A stretch of DNA of 35,235 nt from Sulfurospirillum sp. (lineage in GTDB: Bacteria; Campylobacterota; Campylobacteria; Campylobacterales; Sulfurospirillaceae), in the NCBI GenBank assembly GCA_021206415.1, contig JAJOKG010000178.1, forward strand, positions 1 to 35,235. Direction: 5' to 3'. The number at the start of each line of letters is the position of its first letter. The first letter of the stretch is position 1. This document shows, in pieces, positions 19,409-30,755 of the stretch. The notes under the pieces are model-generated. The model was not told the origin of the DNA. It searched no databases and was given only the letters and a program-made list of their open reading frames with translations. The position numbers and the translations under genes were made by a program.

Positions 19409-20620
19409 TTTAAAACGTATTGCCACCAAAGAAGCTCCCACATACCCAAACAATATCCACCATGGAAATTCCAGCATATACGTTTGTGTCTTTACATGTA
19501 AAAAGGTAAGGACTGCGCTATCTAAGATATCACCAAACTGCAAAAAATGCAACAAGAGCCCTAAAGGATAAAACACGACAAAGACCAAGCTTGAAAGAGG
19601 AGAAGTGAGTTGTAAAAAGGTAAAAACGGGGAAAAACGTATGCACAATAGGAATCATTAAGAAAAATACTCCCAAATCAATCATTCCAAGCAAAACAAAA
19701 CGATTGAGATGCCCAAAGTGGTGCAAAAATAAAAAGAGATAAAAGACCCCTGCGATGGAAAACCAAAAAGAGAGCGAAAAAAGAAGCGATGGGAAAAGCG
19801 CTAAAAGTGCCATGCTCACCAGAGCTAGCATCTCAAAACTCAACACTTTTATCCCCTTTGAATAAAAGAAAAACCCTAGTAAGCTCATCACAAATGCCCG
19901 TAAAAAAGGGGCAATAAAAATCAATAATGACCATATAAATAAACAAAACAACAAAGACAATAAAACTCAAATCTGCGCTCATGTTACGGTAGGGAAAATA
20001 GCGATTTTGAAAAAAAACGGTACAGAGGTTTGAGAAAAAAGAAGAGTAAAAATGAGATAACCCCAACATTGTATCCGCTAATCGCAATCAAATGCGAAAT
20101 ACCCCACTTTTGAACCTCATCACGAAGCTCTTTAGAAATAGGCGTGGCAAAAAAAAGGGCTTTATACACTTCAGCCATTTTTTCATTTTCATGTTGATCC
20201 TCTACCCACTGATATAAGGGGCGCACATCCCAAGGTGGGTCATCTTCATAAATTTCATACAGAGCTAAAGAGGGTGCAAAAAAACCTTTGAGATAGTCAT
20301 AAAAGCTTACATTTTCAACATTGAGTTTCACTTTGACTCGACTCTTGATAGGAATGGAAGAGGGACGAAAGGAGGTGGTATAAACCTCTGCGCCACTGCC
20401 ATCAAGTTTAAGCTTAAAAAACATCATACGTGCGCCCTTTGGCGTTGGTTTTGGTGTAGTGATTTAAAACCGTGGCTTTACTTACATGTAACGCTGTTTT
20501 GTGAAGTTCTAAAAAGTGATAGTAATGAAAAAAAAGAGAAAAAAGCGCCACACATCCCACCGCTACAAGCAAAACAAAAAGTTCTTTTTTGCTTGCTAAA
20601 AGCGGAGGAGGAAGAAGCAT
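19352..20620 (-). CDS. comEC: ComEC/Rec2 competence-related membrane protein (three apparent +1 frameshifts)
   Basis: ISKELRDEVQKWGISHLIAISGYNVGVISFLLFF is the ComEC core motif. ORFs 20414-20620, 19984-20427, 19833-20087 and 19352-19960 join by single-base deletions in homopolymers. Confidence 0.82.
19491..19502. repeat. Palindrome TTTACATGTAAA (exact copy 9)
   Basis: Inside comEC (FLHVKTQ). Confidence 0.95.
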
Positions 20621-20621
20621 A

Positions 20622-22052
20622 TTACAACGGAGGCAAACTTATCTTTGCCTCTGGGGCAATAGAAGCATTATACTGCACCACTTCAATAGGAATAGCATTT
20701 TTTGCACCATCAACAAAACGGGTACACGCTTTTTGAAAAATGAGATTGGCAACACCCACAGGACCATTTCTATTTTTACCCACAATCACTTCAGCAAGTT
20801 CTTCTGGCTTTTCAAAAAAATCACTCTTATACTCTTTGCCCTCAGAGCGTGCTTTTTGCTCTTTTTCTTTCTCTTCACGCACTTTATAAACATCATCACG
20901 GTACACAAATAAAATCATGTCCGCATCTTGTTCAATCGCACCCGATTCTCGAAGGTCACTCAGCATCGGACGTTTATCGCTACGACTCTCCAAACCACGA
21001 TTAAGCTGTGAAAGCGCAATAATAGGAACATTTAGCTCTCTGGCTAAGAGTTTTAAACCACGGCTAATTTCACTCACTTCTAAATGCCTGTCTTTATTGC
21101 TCGCAGAGTTCATTAACTGCAAATAATCAATGATGGCTAAAGAAATTTCAGGGTGCTGACTTTTAAGTTTTCGAAGCTTAGCACGTACTTTATGAATATC
21201 CACCGAGCCATTATCATCCACAAAAAACTTACGTTTGCTCATCTCATCCGCCGCACTACTGAGCCTACTCCACTGCTCATCACTCATATCGCCTACTTTA
21301 AGCTTTTGCAGGGGAATAGAGGTTTTAGCACTGAGCATCCTAAGCATTAACTGTTCTGCTGGCATTTCTAAAGAGAAAATGGCAACACCTCGTCCTCTAT
21401 CGAGTGCATTCTGAGCTAAGTTGAGACAAAACGCCGTTTTACCCATCGCTGGACGGGCCGCCACAATAATCAAATCACCCTCACCAAATCCTGAAGTGAG
21501 TCTATTAATCTCCACAAATCCTGTATCGACCCCCACAACTCCTGCGTTGCCACGTTTTTTCATCTCATGAATGTGCTCAATGGTTGCATGGGTCATCTCA
21601 GGCGATTCACGAAACTCTTTACTGCCACTCTCTTGCGTAATCTGATACAATTTTTGTTGCACCAAATCGACCACCTCAGTAGATGGCAAATCTTTTTCTA
21701 TGGCAATCTCTTTAATATCACTTGTTAACTGAACTAACTCTCGCTTAATCGCCTTCTCACGAATCTCCTCAACATACGCTTTGGTGGTAGGTAAAGGATT
21801 GGTCGAGAGAATTTCAAGCATGGCATCTTCATCAAACCTGCTTTGCTGATTGAGCTTTTTCTTGATAAACTCTTCATCAATGGGTAAATCTTCCCTCTCA
21901 CACGCTTCCATTGCTTCAAAAATATAACGATGACTGGGCAAATAAAAATCTTTCGCACCAATCAATGCGGCGACATCTTCAAAGGTTGTTGGATTAAAAA
22001 GAATAGAACTTAAAACAGAGCGTTCTATGTTGACATTATGAAGATTACTCAT
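20622..22052 (-). CDS. dnaB: Replicative DNA helicase DnaB
   Basis: [23 protein letters not shown] Walker [43 protein letters not shown]. Confidence 0.96.
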   Translation of the reverse strand: MSNLHNVNIERSVLSSILFNPTTFEDVAALIGAKDFYLPSHRYIFEAMEACEREDLPIDEEFIKKKLNQQSRFDEDAMLEILSTNPLPTTKAYVEEIREKAIKRELVQLTSDIKEIAIEKDLPSTEVVDLVQQKLYQITQESGSKEFRESPEMTHATIEHIHEMKKRGNAGVVGVDTGFVEINRLTSGFGEGDLIIVAARPAMGKTAFCLNLAQNALDRGRGVAIFSLEMPAEQLMLRMLSAKTSIPLQKLKVGDMSDEQWSRLSSAADEMSKRKFFVDDNGSVDIHKVRAKLRKLKSQHPEISLAIIDYLQLMNSASNKDRHLEVSEISRGLKLLARELNVPIIALSQLNRGLESRSDKRPMLSDLRESGAIEQDADMILFVYRDDVYKVREEKEKEQKARSEGKEYKSDFFEKPEELAEVIVGKNRNGPVGVANLIFQKACTRFVDGAKNAIPIEVVQYNASIAPEAKISLPPL

Positions 22053-23113
22053 GCTTTATATTCCTTTGCCGCAAGTTCAACCGCTTCTATAAATTTATCG
22101 ACCAAATCTTCCTCTTTAAGTTTTGCCACAACTTCTCCTTTGACCATCACAAGCCCCTGCCCTTTTCCAAACGCAATGGCGACATCCGCATGTTTTGCCT
22201 CACCAATGGCATTGACCACACATCCCATCACCGAGATATTTAAAGGCGCTTTAATATGCTTGGTACGACGCTCCACTTCCGCAACGGCATTGACCAAATT
22301 CGCTTCCAAACGCCCACATGTCGGACATGAGATAATGTTTAAGCCCTCTGCTTGCACACCACTGTCTTTTAAAATGGCTCGCCCTACGCTTATCTCCTCT
22401 TCAAGCTCACCTGTAATGGAAACTCGAAGCGTATCACCTATGCCATCTAACAAAAGGGTACCTAAAGCGATGGACGATTTGATAGTAGAATGAAACAGTG
22501 TTCCAGCTTCCGTAACACCCAAATGAAAGGGATACTCCACCAAAGGACGTAGCATTCGGTACGCCTCAACGGTACGTTCCACATCACTGGCTTTTAGGGA
22601 GACTTTCATATTGGTAAAGCCCAAATCTTCTAGGTACTTGATGTTATAAAGGGCTGATTCTACCATGGCTTTTGTGGTTGCGCCATACTTCTCATCAAAC
22701 TGTTTTTCCAAACTGCCACTGTTCACGCCGATGCGGATGGGAATATGACGTTCATTGCACGCTTTTACAACCTCTTTCACCCGCTCTTTGTTCCCAATGT
22801 TCCCAGGATTAATGCGAATACAATCGACCACCTCAGCAGCAATGAGTGCAAAACGGTAGTTAAAATGAATATCCGCCACAATCGGCAAAGAAGACTCCGC
22901 TTTAATCGCTTTAAGTGCATACGCATCTTCATAATCAGGCACAGCGACACGGACAATATCACATCCCGCAAAATGCAACCGTTTAATCTGCTCTAATGTG
23001 CCTTGAACGTCATGGGTTTTTGAAAAAGTCATGGATTGTACAGGGATTTTAGCATCGCCTCCCACAGGGACATTGCCTACAAAAATTTGTTTGGTTGGGT
23101 ATCGTTTTATCAT
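22049..23113 (-). CDS. ispG: 4-hydroxy-3-methylbut-2-en-1-yl diphosphate synthase
   Basis: [57 protein letters not shown]. Confidence 0.95.
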   Translation of the reverse strand: MIKRYPTKQIFVGNVPVGGDAKIPVQSMTFSKTHDVQGTLEQIKRLHFAGCDIVRVAVPDYEDAYALKAIKAESSLPIVADIHFNYRFALIAAEVVDCIRINPGNIGNKERVKEVVKACNERHIPIRIGVNSGSLEKQFDEKYGATTKAMVESALYNIKYLEDLGFTNMKVSLKASDVERTVEAYRMLRPLVEYPFHLGVTEAGTLFHSTIKSSIALGTLLLDGIGDTLRVSITGELEEEISVGRAILKDSGVQAEGLNIISCPTCGRLEANLVNAVAEVERRTKHIKAPLNISVMGCVVNAIGEAKHADVAIAFGKGQGLVMVKGEVVAKLKEEDLVDKFIEAVELAAKEYKA

Positions 23114-23172
23114 GGTGTATCCAAAATTAAATTGATTTGTTTTATAAGGTGTTTATTATACCTTTTTTGATT

Positions 23173-25008
23173 TTAAGAAAAAGAGAGCGGATCCATATCA
23201 GCTTCAACCTGTAAGGCTTTGCTTAGATGAGCAAATTCTAACAGTGCTTTGGTAGAAGGGCTACGCACCAAAAGCTCATAGCGGTATTTTCCTGCTATTT
23301 TGGCAACACCCGCTTTGCCGTGTCCTACTACTTCAATACTTTTAAATCCTAAAGCCATTTGGGCTACATTTTCAATGCGCTCTTTAGCTTTTTCCTCTTT
23401 GGCGTGTGCGCTCATCAATTTGAGCATTTTTTGAAAGGGTGGATAAAGTGGATTGCGAAAGGCTAATTCATCGTTTAGAAATTGCTCATAATTTCCCAAA
23501 TAACGCTTAAAAAATGCACTGTTTTGTGTTTGAAGCAACACTTCACCATACCCTTTTCGACCACTTCGCCCCGCAATTTGCATGACAAGCGCTAGGGTTT
23601 TTTCTCTGGCTCGAAAATCGCTCATATTTAAAAGCGCATCCACCCCTAAAATCACCGCTAAACCCACACCGTGGTAATCATGCCCTTTGCTGAGCATCTG
23701 CGTTCCCACTAAAATATCTATCTTTTTTTCATTGAAATCACTCAGTATTTGGGTGAGTTGTTTTTCGGTTTTAATGACATCACGGTCAAACTGCGAAACG
23801 CTAAAGTCTTTAAAGTGGTGTGAAAGTTTCTCTTTCACCTCCGCCGTTCCCATCCGGGTCGCAATAATCTCCTCACATCCACACTTCGGACAGGCTTTTG
23901 GAATCGCTTCGGTGTAATTGCAGTAGTGACATTTTAACGCATGAACATGTAAGTGAACACTCATGGCAACACTGCAATAAGGACACTCCACACTCGCTCC
24001 ACAGCTTTTACATGTAATGTACTTAAAATTGGCTCTGGTAGGAACAAAAACCACCACTTGCTTCTGCCGTTTCAGCGTTTTTTCGATGGCAACCACCACG
24101 GCATTAGAAAGTCCATGCTCACTCTCGTCATACATCACATGCATTGAGGCTTCAAAAAACGTCCCCTTAAGCCTAAAGGTGGGAAGCTTTTGAACGCTGT
24201 TTAAACTAGGCGTTGCAGAGCCTAAAAGCACTTTGGCATTGAGTTTTTGCCCAAAAAGAAGGGCTAAATCTTTAGCGTTGTAGCGAGGTCTATTGCTTGA
24301 TTTGTAGCTTTCATCGTGCTCTTCATCGACCACAATCAAGCCTAGTTTTTCATAGGGTAAAAAAAGAGCCGAACGGGTTCCTGCTACAATGCAAATTTTT
24401 CCCTCTTGAAGCTCTTTTAAAATCTGCTCTTTTTTCTTAGCGCTAATTTTTGAGTGCCAAATCGCAACATGAGCACCAAAATGATGCTTAAGCCTGCTTT
24501 TCATCTGTGGGGTTAAACCAATTTCTGGTACTAAAAAAGCTACCTGTTTTCCCTCATTGATGGCTTCTTCAAAGAGTTTCATATAGATTTCTGTTTTGCC
24601 ACTGCCTGTATCGCCAAAAAGCAGGGCATTTGGATTGGCTTTGATAAACGCCAAAGCCTCTTCTTGTAGACTAGAGAGTTCAATGGCGGTGTTAATCGTT
24701 TGGTTTACATGTAAAGATTTTTGTGAAAACGGGGTAAAAAGTGCCAGCGCTTCACCTAAGGAGCAGACATAATACTCTGCAATAAAACGTGCCAATTCAA
24801 GCGTTTTTGAAGGATAAAAGGCTTTACATGTAAGCAAAATTTCTTCACACGCAAAAGAAGGTTGCTCAACGCACTCAAGCACAACACCCAAAAGTGTGCG
24901 TTTAGAAAGGGACACTTCCACCACCCTGCCTATCTCTAAAATATCATGAGAGCAATACGTTAAGGGAGTAAGCGGAGATTTTAAAAGAGAAATAAGATAG
25001 TAATGCAC
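23173..25008 (-). CDS. priA: Primosomal protein N' (PriA helicase)
   Basis: LLFGDTGSGKTEIYMKL, VDEEHDESYKSSNRPRYNAKDLA, zinc-binding C..C pairs CKSCGASVECPYCSVAMSVH. Confidence 0.95.
   Translation of the reverse strand: MHYYLISLLKSPLTPLTYCSHDILEIGRVVEVSLSKRTLLGVVLECVEQPSFACEEILLTCKAFYPSKTLELARFIAEYYVCSLGEALALFTPFSQKSLHVNQTINTAIELSSLQEEALAFIKANPNALLFGDTGSGKTEIYMKLFEEAINEGKQVAFLVPEIGLTPQMKSRLKHHFGAHVAIWHSKISAKKKEQILKELQEGKICIVAGTRSALFLPYEKLGLIVVDEEHDESYKSSNRPRYNAKDLALLFGQKLNAKVLLGSATPSLNSVQKLPTFRLKGTFFEASMHVMYDESEHGLSNAVVVAIEKTLKRQKQVVVFVPTRANFKYITCKSCGASVECPYCSVAMSVHLHVHALKCHYCNYTEAIPKACPKCGCEEIIATRMGTAEVKEKLSHHFKDFSVSQFDRDVIKTEKQLTQILSDFNEKKIDILVGTQMLSKGHDYHGVGLAVILGVDALLNMSDFRAREKTLALVMQIAGRSGRKGYGEVLLQTQNSAFFKRYLGNYEQFLNDELAFRNPLYPPFQKMLKLMSAHAKEEKAKERIENVAQMALGFKSIEVVGHGKAGVAKIAGKYRYELLVRSPSTKALLEFAHLSKALQVEADMDPLSFS
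24704..24715. repeat. Palindrome TTTACATGTAAA (exact copy 10)
   Basis: Inside priA (SLHVNQT). Confidence 0.95.
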
Positions 25009-25015
25009 ACGAAAG

Positions 25016-25462
25016 TTATTGCGTCAACGATTTACAATTTGTGCCTGTGCTACTGTTTGTTGTATCACAGGTAAAACCTGTGGTAGCATTGTACGTAAAA
25101 GGAATCGTTTGACCTAAAATTTTAAAAGAGTACCCCGTAGTCGTTTTCATCCAATGACCATCCGCATTTTTAGAGATAATAGGATAATCCAATACATCTT
25201 TAAACAGTTCCTGTCCCTCGGCTGTCGTTGTATTAGTATCAAGTGTGAGAGCTGTTGTATTTCCTTCTAAAAGTCTTTTGGATTTTTGAAGGGCTATACC
25301 ACTGCGAATAGCAGCTACTTGCGATTTGCCTTTAACCAACATCGCATCATCACGAGTTACGACAAGTTTTGGAATAGCAACACCGGCTAAAATACCAAGC
25401 ACAACAATAACAAAAACCAGTTCTATCATCGTAAAAGCCGATTTACTCTTCATATTTTCCAC
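25016..25462 (-). CDS. Prepilin-type N-terminal cleavage/methylation protein (pilin/pseudopilin)
   Basis: KSAFTMIELVFVIVVLGILAGVAIPKL. Confidence 0.85.
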   Translation of the reverse strand: MENMKSKSAFTMIELVFVIVVLGILAGVAIPKLVVTRDDAMLVKGKSQVAAIRSGIALQKSKRLLEGNTTALTLDTNTTTAEGQELFKDVLDYPIISKNADGHWMKTTTGYSFKILGQTIPFTYNATTGFTCDTTNSSTGTNCKSLTQ

Positions 25463-25475
25463 ACAAACCCTTTAG

Positions 25476-25511
25476 AAAAAATGCTACAAGACTTTCAAAA
25501 AGCCTTGTAGC
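25476..25511 (-). terminator. Rho-independent terminator-like hairpin after the upstream prepilin
   Basis: Minus strand GCTACAAGGCTTTTTGAAAGTCTTGTAGC (13-bp stem, ttg loop) followed by ATTTTTTC. Confidence 0.75.
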
Positions 25512-25524
25512 TGTACTATAACTC

Positions 25525-25974
25525 TTAATATTTAACAGATTGTCCACGGACAGATGTATTTGTTTCAGAAACTAAAGATTGAACACCTTTACAAATATCA
25601 GATGATGAATCAGAACCATTTGCTAAAATTAATGATGTACCATCAAATTGCAAGGTCATACATACTGCATTACCATTATCACTATCTTTATTTAAAAAAC
25701 TAACGGTATTTCCAGATACAGAAGCATCATCAGAAGCCACCATATCTGCAACCACATTAGATGCTATGGAAAAATTCGCATCATGAATACTTGTTACACC
25801 TTGTGCCACAATATAAGAAGCTAATTCTGTTTTAGCTGTTTGAATATTAGTTGCCATTTTTGAGATTTTTGCATCATCTCTTGTCGCTGCCAATCTTGGA
25901 ATCGCCACTGCTGCCAAGATACCTAAAATAACGATAACGAAGATAAGTTCGATCATCGTAAAACCTTTTTTCAT
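25525..25974 (-). CDS. Prepilin-type N-terminal cleavage/methylation protein (pilin/pseudopilin)
   Basis: MKKGFTMIELIFVIVILGILAAVAIPRLAATRDDAK; start at the MKKG ATG. Confidence 0.87.
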   Translation of the reverse strand: MKKGFTMIELIFVIVILGILAAVAIPRLAATRDDAKISKMATNIQTAKTELASYIVAQGVTSIHDANFSIASNVVADMVASDDASVSGNTVSFLNKDSDNGNAVCMTLQFDGTSLILANGSDSSSDICKGVQSLVSETNTSVRGQSVKY

Positions 25975-26051
25975 CGTTTCTCCTTTGTTTTTTAGCCAAT
26001 ACACTTATTGACCATTGAGTTCATTTTATAGTATTGTTTTTAAAGTGTTAC

Positions 26052-26270
26052 TTAAACTTCTTCTATTTTTGTAAGCACGTGTTTAATTTCGCTTTCTAAA
26101 AGAAAATTATCATAGCACTTCTCCACATAGGCGAAGAGAAGCTCTTTGGGATCAATGGTACTTTTTCCTTTAAATTGCTCTTTAAAATCAGCTTCAAATT
26201 TGAGCGCAAAATCACCCTCTAGTTTAATATCAAAATCTTTTCCACCAAGGCTGATTGTTATTTTATTCAT
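26052..26270 (-). CDS. Hypothetical small protein
   Basis: 72 aa ORF overlapping the upstream ORF start by 4 nt. Confidence 0.65.
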   Translation of the reverse strand: MNKITISLGGKDFDIKLEGDFALKFEADFKEQFKGKSTIDPKELLFAYVEKCYDNFLLESEIKHVLTKIEEV

Positions 26271-26455
26271 TTGCCAAGCACTGCTTCAATTTTACTCAGC
26301 AAATCATCGGCATTGACATCTTTGTTAATTAAATCATGTTCTAGTTTTGCAATTTGTACATTTTTCGCTTCTGCCATTGCTTTTGCTTTTACAACTTCTT
26401 GACGTAACTCTTCATTTTGTACTTGTAGGGCTTTATATCGTTCCAAAAGTTCCAT
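26267..26455 (-). CDS. Hypothetical small coiled-coil protein
   Basis: 62 aa MELLERYKALQVQNEELRQEVVKAKAMAEAKNVQIAKLEHDL heptad pattern. Confidence 0.65.
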   Translation of the reverse strand: MELLERYKALQVQNEELRQEVVKAKAMAEAKNVQIAKLEHDLINKDVNADDLLSKIEAVLGK

Positions 26456-26527
26456 AATTTTTTTGACTTAATGTACTCATATTTTTTTCTTCTTCAAACA
26501 TTCATAGCTCCATTAGCGTTGTATTGG

Positions 26528-26533
26528 TATAAT
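26528..26533 (+). promoter_or_regulatory. -10 element (TATAAT) of the uvrB promoter
   Basis: ttggTATAATtgtaac, 29 bp upstream of the uvrB ATG. Confidence 0.5.
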
Positions 26534-26562
26534 TGTAACAAAATAATCACAAAAGTATCAAT

Positions 26563-28540
26563 ATGAGCGAATTTTATCTACAAAGTCCTTATCAGCCCTC
26601 AGGTGACCAGCCTCATGCCATTGAAAGACTCAGTGCTTCCATCAAAAAAGGCAATCGCTACCAAACTCTTATCGGGGTGACTGGCAGTGGTAAGACCTAC
26701 ACGATGGCGCAGATTATCCAAAAACTAAAAATGCCCACGTTAATTATGACGCACAACAAAACCCTCGCCGCTCAGCTTTACAGCGAATTTAAGGGCTTTT
26801 TTCCTAAAAATCATGTGGAGTATTTTATCAGCTACTATGATTATTATCAGCCTGAGGCGTACATTCCTAGAAGTGATTTGTTTATTGAAAAAGATAGTTC
26901 CATTAACGAAGAGTTAGAGCGTTTGAGACTCAGTGCTACCGCTTCACTGCTCTCTTACGATGATGTGATTTGTGTGGCATCGGTTTCGGCAAACTATGGT
27001 TTGGGAAATCCTCACGAATACAAACAAATGGTGCAAATCATCGAAAAGGGTGAGAGCATTAACCAAAAAAAGCTTCTTTTACGTTTAGTAGATATGGGCT
27101 ACAAACGCAATGACACCTTTTTTGATCGGGGATGTTTTCGTGTCAGTGGTGATGTGGTCGATATTTTCCCTGCGTACAACGAAGAAGAAGCCATTCGGGT
27201 GGAATTTTTTGGCGATGAAGTCGAGAGCATTTACTATTTTGATGTCTTTTTAAATAAAAAACTCCAAAGTTTACCCAAAGTGGTCATTTACGCCGCCAAT
27301 CAGTTTATCGTAGGGCATGAGCGGCTTCAAAAGGCTATGAAATTGATTGAGCAGGAGTTGGACGAGCGTTTAGCTTATTTTAAAAAAGAGGACAAACTGG
27401 TCGAACACCAACGCCTCAAGCAACGGGTTGAGTTTGATTTGGAGATGATGGGGGCAACGGGGATGTGCAAAGGCATCGAAAACTATGCACGCTACCTGAC
27501 AGGCATTGAGCCAGGGGCGACACCCTACTCGCTTTTTGACTACTTTGAGGCGATGAATAAAGAGTACCTCGTTATCGTCGATGAATCACACGTCAGTCTT
27601 CCTCAATTTCGAGGCATGTTCGCGGGAGATAGAAGTCGAAAAGAAGTACTCGTTGAGTACGGTTTTAGGCTTCCGAGTGCGCTAGATAACCGTCCGTTGA
27701 TGTTTGATGAATTTATTAACAAAGCGCCTCGTTATCTTTTTGTGAGTGCTACACCTAAAGAGTTAGAGTTAGAACTCAGCGGTGAGAACGTGGCGGAGCA
27801 GATTATTCGCCCTACAGGATTGCTTGATCCTGAAGTGGAAATTTTAAGCAGTAAAAATCAAGTCGAAACGCTGTTTGACCGCATAAAAGAAGTTACATGT
27901 AAAGAGGAAAAAGTGCTTGTCACCGTGCTCACTAAAAAAATGGCAGAAGAGCTTACCCGCTACTACGCCGATTTGGGTATGAAAATCAAATACATGCACT
28001 CCGACATTGACGCCATTGAGCGCAATCAAATTATACGTTCCCTTCGTGTGGGAGAATTTGACGTGCTTGTGGGCATTAACCTGCTTCGTGAAGGGCTGGA
28101 TTTGCCTGAGGTTTCTTTGGTTGCGATTTTAGATGCGGATAAAGAGGGATTTTTACGCTCAGAGACGAGTTTGATTCAGACCATGGGACGCGCCGCACGA
28201 AATCTTAATGGCAGGGTCTTAATGTTTGCGGAGAAAATCACCGACTCCATGCAAAAGGCAATTGAGACGACGCTAAGAAGAAGAGCTTTACAAGAGGCAT
28301 TTAATCAAGAACATGGCATTACCCCAACGAGCACGACACGTAAAATGGATGAAAATCTCAAGCTTGAAGAGCATAGTGATATTTACAACACCTATGATAA
28401 AAAAGATAAAATTCCACCCAGCGAGAAGAAAAAAATTATCGCCGAACTCACCAAAGCGATGCATGAAGCCGCAAAGATTTTGGAATTTGAAAAAGCAGCC
28501 AAAACTGCGGGATCAAATCGAAAAACTCAAAAAGGCGTAA
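26563..28540 (+). CDS. uvrB: Excinuclease ABC subunit B (one 3'-terminal frameshift near 28500)
   Basis: [32 protein letters not shown]. The ORF tail [17 protein letters not shown] is out of frame; deleting one A restores the UVR-domain tail [18 protein letters not shown] ending at 28540. Confidence 0.95.
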
Positions 28541-28543
28541 CTC

Positions 28544-28555
28544 TTTACATGTAAA
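28544..28555. repeat. Palindrome TTTACATGTAAA (exact copy 11)
   Basis: Immediately downstream of the corrected uvrB stop. Confidence 0.95.
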
Positions 28556-28568
28556 GATGATTAAGAGG

Positions 28569-28596
28569 AAAAATGTTACCTTTTTATAACATTTTT
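28569..28596. terminator. AT-rich hairpin between uvrB and ppk
   Basis: AAAAATGTTA / TAACATTTTT 10-bp inverted repeat with an 8-nt loop. Confidence 0.55.
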
Positions 28597-28634
28597 CTGA
28601 TAGAATATTTGCCACTTTTTATAAAGGATAAAAC

Positions 28635-30754
28635 GTGCCTGATTTAACGGATTCTTCCCTTTACTTAAACCGTGAGCTTTCATGGCTCAAATTTAATACA
28701 CGTGTACTCTCACAATCGATGAAAAAAGAACTGCCTCTTTTTGAGCGACTCAAATTTTTAGCGATTTATGCCACCAACCTTGATGAATTTTATATGATTC
28801 GTGTAGCAGGTCTGAAACAACTTTTTAGTGCAGGTGTCATTGAAACAGGAGCCGACCAAAAAACCCCGCTCGATCAGCTACGAGAAATTCGCAGTTACCT
28901 TGCCAGTGAAAAAGAGGTGATTCAGAGTAGTTATGAAGAAATCGTAAAAGATTTGGAAAAAGAGAACCTTTTTTATTACCGCGTATGATGATTTAAGTCC
29001 TGCGTTAGCCAAACTCTCGGATGAGTACTTTTTTTCCAATATTTTGCCTGTCATTGTGCCTATTGCGGTCAATGCCACGCATCCTTTTCCACACCTCAAC
29101 AACCTAAGCTTTTCCCTTGCGGTCAAACTTCAAGATGCTGAAAGCGCTGAGGGTGAAGAGAATTATAAATACGGCATGATTCGTATTCCTCGTGTTTTAC
29201 CACGCTTTTTTCAAGCAGGCGATAACACCTATGTGCCTATTGAAACCATCGTTAGAAAACATGTTGAAGAGATTTTCTTAGGCTATAAATTGGTCGCATC
29301 TGCTGCGTTTAGAGTCACACGAAACGCCGATATGGTCATCGAAGAAGAAGAAGCGGATGATTTTATGATGATGATGGAGCAAGGCTTAAAACTTCGCCGA
29401 AAAGGAGCATTTGTTCGTCTTAACATCGAAGACAGCGTTGATCCTGATATTTTAAATTTTCTCAATTCACATATGCAAATCTTTTTTAAAGATATTTACA
29501 CCTATAAAATCCCTTTAAATCTAGGCGCTTTATGGCAAATTGTGGGCAATAAAGATTTTTCTCATCTTGCTTTGCCTCCGTACAATTCAAAAATTTTACC
29601 ACCCTTTGATACCAGTGAATCGGTTTTTTAAAGTGATTAATAAAAGCGATGTTTTGCTTTTCCACCCGTATGAGAGTTTTGACCCTGTTCTAAGACTGAT
29701 TCGTGAAGCATCCAAAGACCCTAAAGTCATCTCTATTCGTATGACACTGTACCGTGTAGAGAAAAACTCACAAATTGTTCAAGCTTTGATTGACGCTGCA
29801 AATGAAGGCAAACAAGTCACAGCCGTGGTAGAACTTAAAGCACGTTTTGATGAAGAGAACAATTTACACTGGGCAAAAGCCTTAGAGCAAGCAGGTGCTC
29901 ACGTCGTTTATGGCATTACAGGGTTTAAAGTTCACGCGAAAATTGCGCAAGTGATTCGTCAAGAAGAGGATGGCAAGCTGAAATTTTACATGCACTTTAG
30001 CACAGGCAATTACAATGGCGCCACCGCAAAGGTTTACACAGACACGAGCTTCTTTACATGTAAAGAGGAATTTGCCAAAGACAGCACGATGTTTTTTCAC
30101 ATTTTATCAGGGTTTTCAAAGCATAAAAAACTTGACACCCTTTTAATGTCACCCACACAAATCAAGCCAAAAGTCATTAGCCTCATTAATAACGAAGCTC
30201 ATTATGGTAGCGAGGGGCGCATTATTGTCAAGATGAACTCATTGGTTGATCCTGATGTCATTCAAGCCTTATATAACGCTTCGAAGAAAGGGGTTCAAAT
30301 TGATATTATTGCCAGAGGAATCTGTTGTTTGAGACCGGGTGTTGAAGGAATAAGTGAGACGATTCGTGTACGCTCCATCGTAGGAAAATACCTAGAACAC
30401 GCCCGTATTTTTTACTTTAAAAATGCGGAGCCTACCACTACATTTATCTCAAGTGCGGACTGGATGCCACGAAATTTGGAGAGACGTTTAGAGCTTATGA
30501 CGCCAATTTTCGATAAAACGTTACAGCAAAAACTCTTTGAAATTTTACAACTCCAACTCAACGATAACGTCCTTGCATGGACGTTAGGAAGCGATGGTGA
30601 GTACACACCTTCTTTTCCAAATGCAGATGAAAAAGCCATTAACAACCATACGATTTTAGAAGATTATATGAATAAAATCTACAAAGCGCAAAAGAAAGAC
30701 AACACCTCACATAAAGCTGAAAAGCTCGCACGCCGTCTCTTTAAGGAGAGTTAG
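28635..30754 (+). CDS. ppk: Polyphosphate kinase (two frameshifts, ~28970 and ~29626-29631; start GTG or slightly downstream)
   Basis: [85 protein letters not shown]. Single-base deletions join the three ORFs. Confidence 0.93.
30053..30064. repeat. Palindrome TTTACATGTAAA (exact copy 12)
   Basis: Inside ppk (FFTCKEEF). Confidence 0.95.
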
Positions 30755-30755
30755 A

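Noticed and set aside
29540-29631. Start of ORF 29540-30754 ([19 protein letters not shown]...) as a new N-terminus
   Set aside because: It overlaps the in-frame upstream Ppk reading; the real join is at the T6 run near 29626.
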